A DNA stretch of 64,000 nt from Zanthoxylum bungeanum (lineage: Eukaryota > Streptophyta > Magnoliopsida > Sapindales > Rutaceae): the NCBI GenBank assembly GCA_019454045.1, contig SKCR01033464.1, positions 62,001-126,000 of the forward strand, given 5' to 3'. Each line of letters opens with the position of its first letter. Position 1 is the first letter of the stretch. The notes beneath the pieces are model-generated. The model did not search any database, had not been told where the DNA came from, and worked only from the letters and a program-made list of their open reading frames with translations. Made by a program: the position numbers and the translations under genes. Shown here piece after piece: positions 33,656 through 45,221 of this stretch.

Positions 33656-34009
33656 TTACTGAATCGAGTCTCCCAATAATATATACAAGTTTGCTGAGAT
33701 CTTTTTAGCTTTCAAGACAGTAAATGCTCCTCTCACCATTTTTAATACCCCGTTTTCAACAACGGTCTTGTATCCGAGGTCATCTAACTGTTCAACTGAC
33801 AGAAAATTTTTATTCATTCCCATAACATGTCGAACATCTTGTACATTGTGAATAATATCATCGTACATCTTTATTTTGCTGGCTCCAATCCCAATAATTT
33901 TCAGGGCATGATCATTGCCTATAAAAACCGATCCTCCAGAGACAGGCTCATAATGACAGAACCATTCTCTCCTAGAGGTCATGTGCCATGTTGCTGCAGA
34001 ATCAACCAA
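33656..34009 (-). pseudogene. Copia-3 protease and pre-integrase region
   Basis: VDSAATWHMTSRREWF holds the protease active-site region (DSAA). It is followed by VRHVMGMNKNFLSVEQLDDLG and ISANLYIL, typical of SIRE/Tork-like Copia elements. The order on the - strand is gag, protease, integrase. Confidence 0.85.
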
Positions 34010-34078
34010 CCATGCATCACTTAGCTATTTTCTGTTATCATTGGACACCATTGCTACTTCACTGTAAATTACGCCACC

Positions 34079-35000
34079 TTATTCAGAAGTACTTGCAACA
34101 CATCTCTGAGATTTTGTTGCAACAAAAGCTTTTTCGCCACCATTCTTCAGATTCCAACAATCTTTCTTGACGTGCCATTTCTTGCCACAGTTGTAGCATT
34201 TAACATTCTTCTCACTTCTTGATTTCGATCTTCCATGGTTTGGACTCCCACTCGAGCCACGTTCTGTTGATCTCTTTATTGTCATCGCCAATGCTTCCAT
34301 TTGTTGAGAACTTGATGACATGTCTTCCTTGTTTTTTCGCCTATACTACTCTTTTAGAGTAGCTGCTGCAACTTCATCAAAGACTAGATTACCAGATATT
34401 ACTTGTCAAGTTGATGATAAGTTGATCATACGAATCAGACAGACTCTAAAGTAGAATATCCGCACGTTCATTTGTTGATATACTATAATCCAACACAGTG
34501 AGTTGGGAAAATATTGTATTCAAGTTGTTGATGGATCCGTCATGGATGTGGACTCACTCATTCCAAGAGTGTAAAGTCTCATCTTCAAGAAGATCTTGTT
34601 GTGTAGTGACTTGACCTCGTACAATTTGGTAAGTGCATCCCAAATTTATTTTGCATTCCTCTTCTCTGCAACACTGGATAATACAGAATCTGATAAGGCT
34701 AGATGCAAATTGCCTATAGCGTTGTCATCCATATCCTTCAATTTTTCATCAGTCATTCCACCTGGTCTCTCACCAATTGCCGCCAAATAACTATCTTTTC
34801 TCAATATTGCTTTTATTTTAAGTTTCCATAGAGAAAAGTTGCTCCCGTTGAATTTCTCAATTTCGAACTTTCATGCCATGTTTTTTATGACGATCAGCGT
34901 CCCACTTGAACCAGTTTTTTACTATTTCATCGTGAATATTACCGTATACTTGAATAGTATCATTTATGTGAATAGTAATATACTGTATATAATGATAGTC
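34079..35000 (-). pseudogene. Copia-3 gag remnant with zinc knuckle
   Basis: The frame at 34079-34321 has a CCHC-type knuckle CYNCGKKWHVKKDC (one Gly replaced by Lys-Trp) after a basic region. Upstream, 34330-35000 is gag-like sequence with several stops, ending close to the PBS. Confidence 0.7.
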
Positions 35001-35018
35001 TCGGTGAACAGTAACCTA

Positions 35019-35037
35019 AACCTGAAACGCTGATACC
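35019..35037 (-). other. Copia-3 primer-binding site
   Basis: On the - strand TGGTATCAGCGTTTCAGG is the initiator-Met type PBS, next to the right LTR. Confidence 0.8.
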
Positions 35038-35039
35038 AC

Positions 35040-35119
35040 TGTTAGGGGATCGTGGGCTAAAGCTGGCACCCAAGAAAGTGAAATTGAGAATAATTGTTAG
35101 TTCAGGAGGCGTTGCCTAC
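35040..35119 (-). repeat. Copia-3 5' LTR, left piece
   Basis: TGTTAGGGGATCG.. matches the start of the left LTR and stops at GCCTAC (35119), where the Gypsy LTR begins. The remainder of the LTR resumes at 60297. Confidence 0.85.
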
Positions 35120-35829
35120 TGTAGGCACTGCATTTTTGCATATAACTCCCTATGATGAGTCTCATTTGGAGGCACTACCTTTTAAGTCACGGAAGTCACG
35201 GGAAACGGACATCGAAATGGGAAATTCAGAATAGGTATGTCATCAAGTTCATTTCACAAGTTCACTGTTTTCGTTCGTGCTGCGTTCGTTACTTCGTTCG
35301 AACGTCAGACAGATTGTGGGCGTTCGTGTAGCGTTCGAAGAGGCGTTCGAACGGTGTCGGTATTTCTGGTTTTGCTGCTAGCCTCACACCCAAGCCCAAT
35401 TAGCCCACCAAAGCCCATTAAAATATTAATTAAAACATATACCAAATTAAATGAAATATTAATTAAATCATATACCAAATTAAATAAAACATTAAATGAA
35501 ATAAAAGGTTAGACCTAAGGGCACATTTCTCATTAGTTTATATTCGTCTTTTAATTGTTTATTGAATTCTATTCCCATGGGATTCATTTGTAAATGCATG
35601 TTATGGCTGTGAATAAAATAGGAAATGTGTCGCCTCTTGTGGTATATAGGATGGAAACCCGGACATAAATTTCATAGCCGATTCCGAATGGACGGTAGTA
35701 TGATCTGTACTCGGGATACAACTCCACGTACCACTTGAGTAAACGACGCATATTTCATTTTCGGTTGTTTTGATGTGTTTATTATTCGTTATTTAATTTC
35801 TGCATGTTATCCGTTCGCATAATGATGCG

Positions 35830-36305
35830 ATCGAGTGCATGGGCTTAGTAAGTCGGATTAAAGGTCTCATATTTTGAGGGGTTAAAACCATTTACCACGA
35901 TGCTTTGCCGCGCCGGTTGACGTATATTCGGTTGAATGTAAGATGTGTTCAATCGGGTATACGAAGTTAGATATTGTTTCTTTTATTTCTTATATGCATT
36001 GGTGATAAGCGCATGGGCTTAGTAAGTGTGATTAAAGGTCCTCTATTTTGAAAGGTTAAAATCCTTTACCACGATGCTTTGCCTCGCCGGATAATGTATA
36101 ATCGATTGGATGTGAGATATGTTCAATCGGATACACGAAGTGCGATATCGTTATCTTTACTTCTTTATATATGTATTGTGTTGTTTGCGCATGGGCTTAG
36201 TAAATGCGATTAAAGATCCTCTATTTTGAGAGGTTAAAATCCTTTACCACGATGTTTTTCCGCGCCAGATAGTGTATGTTCGATTGGATGCGAGATGAGT
36301 TCAAT
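35830..36305 (+). repeat. Three ~175-bp tandem units in the LTR
   Basis: Units starting GCATGGGCTTAGTAA at 35837, 36011 and 36189 share AAAGGTC..TCTATTTTGAGAGGTTAAAA, TTTACCACGATGCTTTGCCGCGCC and a GATTGGATG..GTTCAATCGG core. The inverted LTR (48400-48850) has the same array. Confidence 0.85.
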
Positions 36306-36359
36306 CGGATACGTGAGATCCTACATTGTGGATTTGTTTGTTTATGTATGTGTTGTATG

Positions 36360-36715
36360 CATCAGGTCTGGTTCCGTTCGAACGCGTTCTCGAACGCCAC
36401 ACGAACGCGAATATTTTGTTTACCGTTCGAACGTGTTATCGAACGCTACGCGAACGCGCACACATTTCTTAGTTTCATCATGCATCAGGTCTGGTTACGT
36501 TCGAACTCGTTCTCGAACGCCACACGAACGCGAACCTTCTGTTTACCGTTCGAACGCGTTCTCGAACGCTACGCGAACGCGCACGCATTTTCTTAGTTTC
36601 ATCATGCATCAGGTCTGGTTCCGTTCGAACGCGTTCTCAAACGCCACACGAGCGAGAACCTTCTGTTTACCGTTCGAACGCGTTTACGAACGCTACACGA
36701 ACGCGCACCCACTGA
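36360..36715 (+). repeat. Array of TTCGAACGCGTT palindromes in the LTR, ~123-bp period
   Basis: Three units start CATCAGGTCTGGTT at 36360, 36483 and 36607. Each contains two GTTCGAACGCGTT..CGAACGC segments. Related arrays are at 47960-48300, 51590-51880, 57330-57600 and 59390-59720. Open frames crossing them encode repetitive Arg/Ser/Asn/Phe peptides and are not regarded as genes. Confidence 0.88.
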
Positions 36716-37286
36716 ACTGAGTCTTTTTCCTCAGATTTCGTGCATAATTGTCCCTAATAGCTATCCTTTCGTATGATGAGCCTGATTGCTTTTCTGTATT
36801 GCGCAAGATTGTGTATGTGTCGTTCATCTGTATTCCCCACATGTATGAGTACAATATGTTTATTAACTTGTATGCTTGCCGTATGTTAATTTATCTTTAT
36901 GTATGCAAATTGAGACATAAATTACATGCAAATAGGCTGTATGCAAATTCGGATATGTGTTACATGTAAATTTAGATGAATTTGTTGATGTATGCATGCG
37001 AACTTAGGGGTAAATCATCCTTGGAAATATGTTGCTTAGGCTTGGTTAGATTATTGCGCAAATCATTTTATTACAAGTGGCATAAGTAAGTGGACCATTC
37101 CGAACCCAACGGTTTGAGGTCTTCCCTTGCAAGGGGTGAGTGCGGCCTTAAATCTCATTTTCCCGGTTCACACCGGGTGGCGACTCCAACATTCTCTAGT
37201 TTATTCCACCGCGGGCTACTCCGTACTCCCAATCAGGACACGAGCCTAGAACAACATGCGTCACCCAGTTTCTCTGTCTCACAGTC

Positions 37287-37305
37287 TAGCGACTCCACTG
37301 GGGAT
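37287..37305 (+). other. G1 primer-binding site (tRNA-Arg)
   Basis: TAGCGACTCCACTGGGGAT, three bases after the LTR, is the complement of the plant tRNA-Arg(ACG) 3' end with TGG changed to TAG. The other two Gypsy-type elements here keep TGG. Confidence 0.8.
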
Positions 37306-38432
37306 AGAGAATCGGCCCCGAAATATCGTCTTGTAATATTATGATTTGTTCTTTAATTAACTGTGTCTACTGTGGGCTAAAATGGGTTTAATCAAAGGCA
37401 CTTTTAAGGCTAGGTAATGGTTTTGTTGTCTTCTTTCATTCACTACATTTCTATAAGGAAAAGCTGTGAAGAAACCCAGATAATCACTTACTTGTGGCCT
37501 ATTGTGATGGACTAATTTGGAAGACTTGTTGTTTATTCCTGTCACCAAGCGATAAGAGCCTAAGAGGCTATGGTATTTAAGAGAGCCTCGCTCCACCCTC
37601 CCTCTGGGGAATCTACAACGGGAAATCCATTTGACAGTTAGTCATACACCATAACTCGTTGGCATGTACTGTAAGGTATAAAAAATGTGCGCTCACTTGG
37701 TCGCTCGAACCCTTGAGTGGGGAGACCTAGTTGTGGGTAATCCTTCGCCAGCGAGAGTCTTTATCTACACTCCCGCAAACCCACGCGTAGATCAGGGTCA
37801 TGTGGCCTATAGCAACATATTTCCTTGTGCTTGTGGACCATCCTCATTTGGATGTAGTTGGATTTCTTGTCAGAAAAGCGAACTTGTTGGGCCATTTAAA
37901 CTGGGAAGAGTTCGTATCCTATGAAAATTGGGCCAAAAGCTTCTGAAATGTTGATGGGCCACTCTGTAGAAATTATTTATGTATGCTTGTGTTTGGGAAC
38001 ATTGTCGTTTAGATCCATTCGGACCTTTTGTCATGCGATATGGGATTGTTGGGCCATTTAAACTGCGACAGGAACGTATCTTTTGATGATTGGGCCAAAA
38101 GCTTCTAAAACGCCAATGGGCCATTATATCTTTGTGTTTAGGAACATTATCATTTGGACACGGTTGGACTTCTTGCCATGAGATGTGAACTTGTTGGGCC
38201 ATTTAAACTGGGACGAGTTCACTCCTATGACAGTTAGCCCAAAAGCTTCTAAAATGATGATGGGCCGATTTGTGTGAAAATTTTAATGAGTTGATATATT
38301 CCTTGTATCGCACATATCTCATGCATCTCATGCATACATACATTATGTTAACTCTTTTGTGTCAAAAGAGCCATTATAGATATCCGTTGGGTTAGGGAAA
38401 AGGGAAGACTTGTTAAAAGGCCAATAGCAAAC
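37306..38432 (+). other. G1 untranslated leader with repeats
   Basis: This is non-coding leader between PBS and gag. A motif TTGTTGGGCCATTTAAACTG recurs near 37884, 38046 and 38191, together with GGCCAAAAGCTTCT. The same repeats occur in the leaders of the two inverted elements. Confidence 0.75.
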
Positions 38433-39288
38433 ATGAGCGAATCAGAGAATGAATCATCCCGTATGGATCAGTTTGAGAACAGTCTCACCAAGATTACTGA
38501 ACAATTACAAGCCTTGAACGCTGTTGTGGCTAATATGGATGTGCCCCGTGCTTGGGGAAATTCTGAGAATGTGAGGCGCGAGGAGCCTCCGAATGGGTTG
38601 GGGGATGATATCCCCGCTTTTGATGACGACATGGCAGAGTATGCAACATGTGGAGTGATTGGGTCTCAGGCAGAATTTCAGAAGCTCCGAGATCAGGTAG
38701 AATCGGTTACCCGCAAAATGAGGGGTAAACATGAAGACTTGTTGGAGTATGAGGCATTGACCTTCGAAGAACGGCTGCCAGCTCAGTTCAAGATGCCTGA
38801 TATGGCTAAGTTCAACGGGAATGGGGACCCGAGGGTCCATCTGCGGCAATATGTCTCAATTATGAGTTCAGTGGGCCTATCACAGCGCCAAGTCCAAAAG
38901 ATGTTTGGGATGTCACTCGATGGAGCACATGTAGTATGGTATCACAGCCTTGAGAAAAAGGTTAAAGAAGATTGGAAGGAACTAACTGATGCTTTTCTGA
39001 AGCAGTATGTCACAGACCTAGAGATTGACTTGTCGCTCCGCGACTTGGAGAATACCAAGCAGAAGCAAGAAGAAAGCTTCAAGGAGTATGTAGACCGCTG
39101 GAAAAGCCAGCTTCTGAAAATGCAGACTCGGCCCTCTGAGAATGACAAGATTAAAATGATCATCAAAGACACTAAGCCCTCGATCTATGGTAAGTTGAGG
39201 AGAATGACCTTCATGATTGTAGATTTTCGACAGTTGAGGGAAACTATCATGGATATAGAGGAAGAAGAGGCTGAAAACAGAAATTTTA
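38433..39288 (+). pseudogene. G1 gag, cut at its C-terminal end
   Basis: The Gypsy gag capsid region is recognisable: coiled Gln/Leu-rich N-terminus, PDMAKFNGNGDPRVHLRQYV, FGMSLDGAHVVWYHSLEKK, DLEIDLSLRDLENTKQ and ESFKEYVDRWKSQLLKM. After MDIEEEEAENRNF the frame passes into reversed LTR sequence and stops at 39314. No zinc knuckle or pol follows on this strand. Confidence 0.88.
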
Positions 39289-39796
39289 ATTGGGGACAAG
39301 ATTTGGCTAATTAGGAAGTTGAAATATTTAATTTGTGTTGATTAGGCATACAATATTTTAAGTTAGGAATAATATATTTTTAATTAGGAATAATATTGGT
39401 TGATTGATTTTAATTAGGCATGATTTTTTTTAATGTTTTATTTAATTTGATATATGATTTAATTAATATTTCATTTAATTTGGTATATGATTTAATTAAT
39501 ATTTTAATGGGCATTGGTGGGCTAATTGGGCTTGGGTGTGGGGCTAGCAGCAAAACCAGAAATACCGACACCGTTCGAACGCCTCTTCGAACGCTACACG
39601 AACGCCCGCAATATGTTTGACGTTCGAACGTGGTAACGAACGCAGCACGAACGAAAACAGTGAACTTGTGAAATGAATCCGATGACATGTCTATTCTGAA
39701 TTTCCCATTCCGACGTCCGTTTCCCGTGACTTAAAAGGTAGTGCCTCCAAATGAGACTCATCATAGGGACTTATATGCAAAAATGCAGTGCCTACA
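39289..39796 (-). repeat. G2 3' LTR, truncated
   Basis: It is the first ~510 bases of the LTR (TGTAGGCACTGC read on the - strand at 39796). It stops where G1 gag begins, so about 2.3 kb of LTR is missing. Confidence 0.82.
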
Positions 39797-40110
39797 GTCG
39801 CCCCACTTTGATGAGGCTCGATCCTGGGACGCATCCCAATAGCTGCAACCGATAACGGGGGCCTCGACCATGGAACGCATCCCAACACCGCTGACAAAAT
39901 GTGGTCCTCGACCCTGGGACGCATCCCGAAACTGATGATGCAACGGACCTCGATCATTGGACGCATCCCAATAACTGCAACTGGTACATGTGTTGACGTG
40001 GGCCTCAACCCGAGACGCATCCCAAGACTGCTGCTAGTATTGATGTGGGCCTCGCCTCCCTGGGACGCATCCAGAAACTGCTGCTGGTATGTTAATGCTT
40101 CTAATCGGCT
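39797..40110 (-). repeat. PPT and GGGACGCATCCC tandem repeats next to G2 3' LTR
   Basis: The - strand has AAAGTGGGGCGAC directly before the LTR (PPT). Next to it are about six degenerate units of the form CCTCGACC.TGGGACGCATCCC..ACTG. A larger version of such repeats fills the internal part of element G3. Confidence 0.75.
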
Positions 40111-40256
40111 TTTCTTTGCCGCTTTCTCTTTTCTTCTTCAAAACCTGTGAATACAAAACAAACACAAAATGAATTCCAAAATGTGTTACGTGTATACATG
40201 CATGCATGAGTTACCTTATCCCGTCGGGTTAGGCCTTCTGCCAAGTCTTCTCTTTC

Positions 40257-41645
40257 TCAGGGAAAATATTGCTTCAATCTGTCCACGTTGATCGGCTCAG
40301 TGAACTCGTTACCTTCCAAGTCTGACAGTTTCACTGCCCCATTTCCCATTACTTTCTGCACTATGTAGGGTCCTTCCCAGTTAGGTCTGAACTTTCCTCT
40401 TGGATCTATCTTCGATGGCCTCGACTGCTTAAGTACCAAATCACCCTTTCTGATCTTGGTGGGACGTACTTTCTTGTTGAATGCTCGGGCTAGTCTCTTC
40501 TGATACAACTGCATATGATACAAAGCCTTTGTTCTCTTCTCATCCAACAGTGCTAACTGATCAAACCTCTGTGCGGCCCATTCTTGTTTCGGTAACTCTG
40601 CCTCTTCTAATACCCTCATAGACTGTATTTCCACTTCCATTGGCAATACTGCTTCCATTCCATAGACCAAAGAGTAAGGCGTGGCCCCTGTTGCCGTTCT
40701 TACTGATGTTCTGTACCCCCACAAAGCATATGGCAGTTTGTCGGCCCAATCTCTGCAGTTTTCTGTCATCTTGGCTAAAATCGTCTTTATAGTCTTGTTG
40801 GCTGCCTCAACTGCCCCATTTGCCTGCGGCCTATACGGTGATGACTTGTGATGGCATATCCCATATTTCTGTAACATTGCCTTTGTTTCTCCTTGAAACT
40901 GAACTCTGTTGTCCGTCACTACATGGTGTGGCATACCATACCAACAAATAAGATTTCGAGCTATAAACCTTGCCATCTGTTTCACTGTAACATTGCGAAA
41001 TGATTCGGCTTCCACCCATTTCGAGAAGTAGTCTATTGCCAGTACTATGAAGCGATGCACATTCGATGCATTCGGTCGAATCTCTCCAATCATATCAATT
41101 CCCCATGCTGAGAAAGGCCACGGCTCTGACAGCCCATGCAACTCTGTGTGCGGTAAATGATTCAAATTGCCGTGTGCCTGACAATTATGACAGTGTTTTA
41201 CCATCTTCGCACAGTCCGTCTCCATGGTTGACCAGTAAAAACCTTGTCTCACTATCTTGCGGGACAGATTCAACCCATTCATGTGCAGACCACATACCCC
41301 GGCGTGTACTTCTTCCATTACCTGCTGAGTTTCTTCTTTTCTCAAACACTTCAACTGAATACCGTTTGCTTGCCTCTTGTACTGTTCCCCTTTCAAAATT
41401 ACATACTGGGAAGCTAACCTCTGAATGGCTATTCTGTCTTTTCTGTCTGCTCCCTCTGGGAGTTCCCTATGTTCCAGATACCTCTGAATGTCATGATACC
41501 AAGGTTTACCGTCATCAACCTTTATTTCCAGAATTCTCTTTATCTCATAAACAGGTCTTCTGGCTGTTGTCAGTATCAACGGTCTCATCACTAACTTTTC
41601 TGGATTTTCCCAAGTCGCTGCAAGTGTAGCTAATGCATATGCCAT
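40257..41645 (-). pseudogene. G2 integrase
   Basis: The 462-residue frame has the HHCC zinc domain (HAGVCGLHMNG..HCHNC), GIDMIGEI (first Asp), VVTDNRVQF (second Asp), NGAVEAANKTI (catalytic Glu) and a C-terminal part ending WEGPYIVQKV..NVDRLKQYFP. All catalytic residues are kept. It is cut from the preceding RNase H by a one-base frameshift near 41640. Confidence 0.93.
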
Positions 41646-41908
41646 CTGATTCTCTTCTCCGGCAAGTGCTGAAACTTACAATCGGGGATAACCTGTGCCA
41701 ATTTTCTGAGGTGAAAAAGGTAAGGTTTCAATCGTTCTTCTTTCAATTCCCATTCTCCTCGCATCTGCTGGACTACCAACATAGAATCTCCGTAGACTTT
41801 CACACTCTCGGCCTTCAAGGCTATCAATGTAGTCAAACCAAAAGTACATGCTTCATACTCGGCCATGTTGTTTGTTACTCTGAACATCAACCTTTTGGCC
41901 AAAGGCAA
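41630..41908 (-). pseudogene. G2 second (archaeal-type) RNase H
   Basis: NNMAEYEACTFGLTTLIAL and VYGDSMLVVQQM are the RNase H core of Tat/Ogre elements. A TGA at 41912-41914 separates it from the RT frame in the same reading frame (Gly codon changed to stop). The first catalytic segment at the end of the RT frame reads YFDEAVN where YFDGA is usual. Confidence 0.88.
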
Positions 41909-41914
41909 GGTTTC

Positions 41915-43417
41915 TCATTCGGGGGTCACTATCACAATCCAAATTCCGGCTCTCTTGCAATTCACTGCTTCATCAAAATACATCTTCCATCTCTGAACTT
42001 TTATTGCTTGGATCTCTTCATCTGGAAATTCAAACTTATACTGATCCCCTTCAATAGGTTGCAACGCCAGAAACTCTGCTACTGCTCGCCCCTTGATCAC
42101 TTTGGTGGTGAGATACTCAATATCAAACTCTGTCAGCAATACTAACCATCTGCCCAATTTCCCCACTAGCGAAGGCACTGAATGCATATATTTCAGAGGA
42201 TTCTCCTTTCCCACTACCTGGATCTTGTAAGACTGAAAATAATGCCGCAATTTTCTGGAAGCCCATACCACTGCAAGACAGATCTTCTCTACTTCCTGAT
42301 ATCGAGCCTCATACGGGAGCATCTTCTTACTCAGATAATAAACTGCATGTTCTACCCCTGTCTCATCTGCCTGTACCATCATTGCCCCCAGTGCTTCTGA
42401 TTCTATGGCCAAATACAATATCAAAGGTCTGCCCAATCTCGGAGGTTTCAACACATGAGGCTTTACCAAGTACTCTCTGATCTTGTCGAAAGCTGACTGA
42501 CACTGCTCATTCCACTTTACCGGCTGATCCTTTCTCAACAGTTTGAAGATAGGCTCACACACTGACGTCAACTTGGCGATGAACCGACTGATGTACTGAA
42601 TCTTCCCCAGGAATGCTCTGACTTCCTTCTCAGTCTTCGGCGCTGGCATCTCTGTGATTGCTTTGATCTTTTCAGAGTCTACCTCAATTCCTCTCATTCC
42701 TACTGTATACCCCAGCAGCTTTCCTGATGTTACCCCAAACATACATTTCTTGGGGTTCAGCCGCATGTTGTACTTGTCAACTCTCTGAAGGAACCTCTCC
42801 AGTGCTTCTATATGCCCAATTCTTGTCTCTGATTTCACCATTATGTCATCCACATACACTTCACTCTCTTTGTGCATCAAGTCATGAAATAAGGTAGTGG
42901 CCATCCGTTGATAAGTAGCTCCTGCATTCTTGAGCCCAAACGGTATTACCCTGTAACAATAAGTACCCCACTCGGTAACAAAGGTAGTCTTGTGCTTATC
43001 TTCCTCAGCCATGAGCACCTGATTGTAACCTGAAAACCCGTCTGCAAATGAATACATAGCAGATAGAGCCGCACTATCAACCAGAACATCTATGTGCGGT
43101 AGAGGAAAATCATATTTCGGGCAAGCCTTGTTGAGATCTCTGTAATCCACACACATTCTGACTTTCCCGTCTTTCTTCGGTACTGGCACAATATTTGCTA
43201 ACCACTCGGGATACTTCACTACTTCCAGGAACCCCACATCTATCTGTTTCTTAACCTCTTCTCTGACTTTCTCAGCCCATTCTGGTCTCATCCGTCGGAG
43301 TTTCTGTTTCACCGGCCTCATATTCGGATAAGTTGGTATTGTGTGTTGGGCAATGTTTCTGTCTACCTCAGTCATGTCCTCATAGGACCAAACAAACACT
43401 TTGGCATATCTGACCAA
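41915..43417 (-). pseudogene. G2 reverse transcriptase and RNase H
   Basis: The 500-residue frame shows WLANIVPVPKKDGKVRMCVDYRDLNKACPK, FPLPHIDVLVDSAA, FADGFSGYNQVLM, the active site EVYVDDIMVKS, RAFLGKIQYISRF and RNase H EALGAMMVQ..YYLSKKM. RT active-site residues are intact. The start is out of frame with the protease. Confidence 0.93.
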
Positions 43418-43650
43418 TACTTCTTCTAATTTCTCCCTCTCCTCGAAGGTTACTTCACTTGCAATCAGAATTTCCTTGGGGTCTCAGATGTACCCAAGTT
43501 AAATGCAGTAGTTCTGGTTGAACTGATATCAAATATGTTTGTTTCATGTAGAGCAAATGGAAATGACTCAGGCAAGTAAGCAAAAGAAACGTCTTTATTA
43601 TTGGATAATGCGGAAGTACATTCAACAAATCAGGAAGGTAAATATCTTCA

Positions 43651-44705
43651 TCATCTATAGACACTTCTCCTCTGCAACCAGGTTTCTTCAGGCTTTAGAT
43701 CATCTTCAAGAGTCAGACTCTCCAACTTCATCAGTTCTTCTTCCCAATTCTCTACTTCTTGCCCAACTTCTTTGGTCAGCATCTTCTTGCCCAGCATCTC
43801 TTGGAAGATCTCAAAACCAGGTACAACAATCCCGTTAACTTCTATCGGTTCGGGCTCACCCTGATACCCTGAAGCCTTCACAAAACAATCTGCCAGTTTC
43901 AACCATTTCTTTTTAACCTTCGGCTTTTCCACGTCTGATGTATACCCTAAACCCTTCCGAGTAGTCTGTCCTCTGAAATCTGGCAATTTTGAACCTTCAC
44001 CCGGCTCAAACTTCATTTTTTTCATGATCCTAGCCACCCTAGGATCCACCCATTCCTCAAAAGTTGCCGACACTTGGAACCTCGTGAAAGGTTGAATTTC
44101 CAAAGCAGCCAGAGCGTTGTCTACCTCAGCTCGGATAGTGACAATCTCTCCCCTATATGGGAACTTAATCATCTGATGCAGAGTGGAGGGCACGCCCCCA
44201 AGCTTATGAAACCAAGGCCTTCCCAACAACAAGGCAAAAGTGGCTGGGATATCCAGCACTGTGAACTCAACTTCGTCCTCAATAGGACCAACCTTGACCG
44301 CTGCTACAAATGTAACCTTAACTCCTCGCTTACTATCATCATAAGCCTTGATAGTCATACTAGAGGGATCCAAATCTGTTGCTTTCATACCCAGCTTTGC
44401 CAAAATCTTCAATGGGCCACATTAATGGATGAGTCGTCATCCACCATCACACAAGAGGTCATTTTACCCCTTACTTCAGCCCTGATAAACAAAGGTCTAT
44501 TATGGTTTCTCCCCTCAGCTGGGAGTTCTTCCTTAGAAAAAGTGATTGCATGCAAAGTCTCATTTTGCACTGACCCAACAAACATTGCGGGGTTGGCATC
44601 CTCTGTTACTACTATCTTGCTCAAGACCTCAACCATGGCCCGCTTGTGCTCCTGATATGCACACAAAAGATCCCAGATACTCATTTGTGCTCGGGTTTTC
44701 CTCAA
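43651..44705 (-). pseudogene. G2 protease and pre-RT region
   Basis: Two frames (44409-44705 and 43651-44412) contain CVMVDDDSSINV, where the usual protease motif is DDGSS, then FALLLGRPWFHKLGGVPSTLHQMIKF. The active-site Gly to Asp change and a frameshift at 44410 mean no functional protease. Confidence 0.82.
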
Positions 44706-45221
44706 CTACTGCAGCACTACATCTCCATCGGCACCTTCTGTGCTCTCAGCCACTTCTCTACCCTCTGATAACAATCATTTACCCTTATCAGTCATATCAT
44801 TGTAGAAACGCCCGCTGCGTGTCATACCCTTCACTTATTCTTCATCACTACTAGAGAAGTCTGCCCAGAAACTCTTCCCATGTTCGGTTTCATCTTCGCT
44901 GTTACTATCCCAAATCCCAAGGCAAACGATTTGGAGGTCAAAGGATTTGAGGACAAGGTTCTCGGGTAGGCCAGAGTTTATCATATAGGTTGGTGGCGGG
45001 ACATAGTGGTAATTTGGTAAAGGGTTCTGGTGTGTGTTGGGGTATTCTGTTTCAGGGTCGGGTATCTTTTTGGAGTCTATAAGGTCTTGGATTTCATGGC
45101 GGAGTCGGGCACAATTATCGGTATCATGGCCTTTCTGTTGGTGGAATTGGCAATATTGGTTTAGGTTGAGATGTGGTGGTGGAGGATTTGGGAGTGGTTT
45201 GGTTTCTAAGGGTTTCAGGAG

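Larger units (their letters stand above)
35120..37283 (+). repeat. G1 5' LTR
   Basis: TGTAGGCACTGC to CTCTGTCTCACA, about 2.16 kb. Compared with the inverted LTR at 47361-50235 it lacks about 0.7 kb (junction near 35505). It contains three tandem copies of a ~175-base unit and the TTCGAACG palindrome array. Confidence 0.85.

Noticed and set aside
36276..36720. Open frames with repeated RSNAFSNATRTRT-like peptides (also 47915-48383, 51702-52016, 57324-57750, 59296-59730)
   Set aside because: They are translations of the palindromic LTR repeats in both strands; the frames differ between copies and the region is non-coding LTR.
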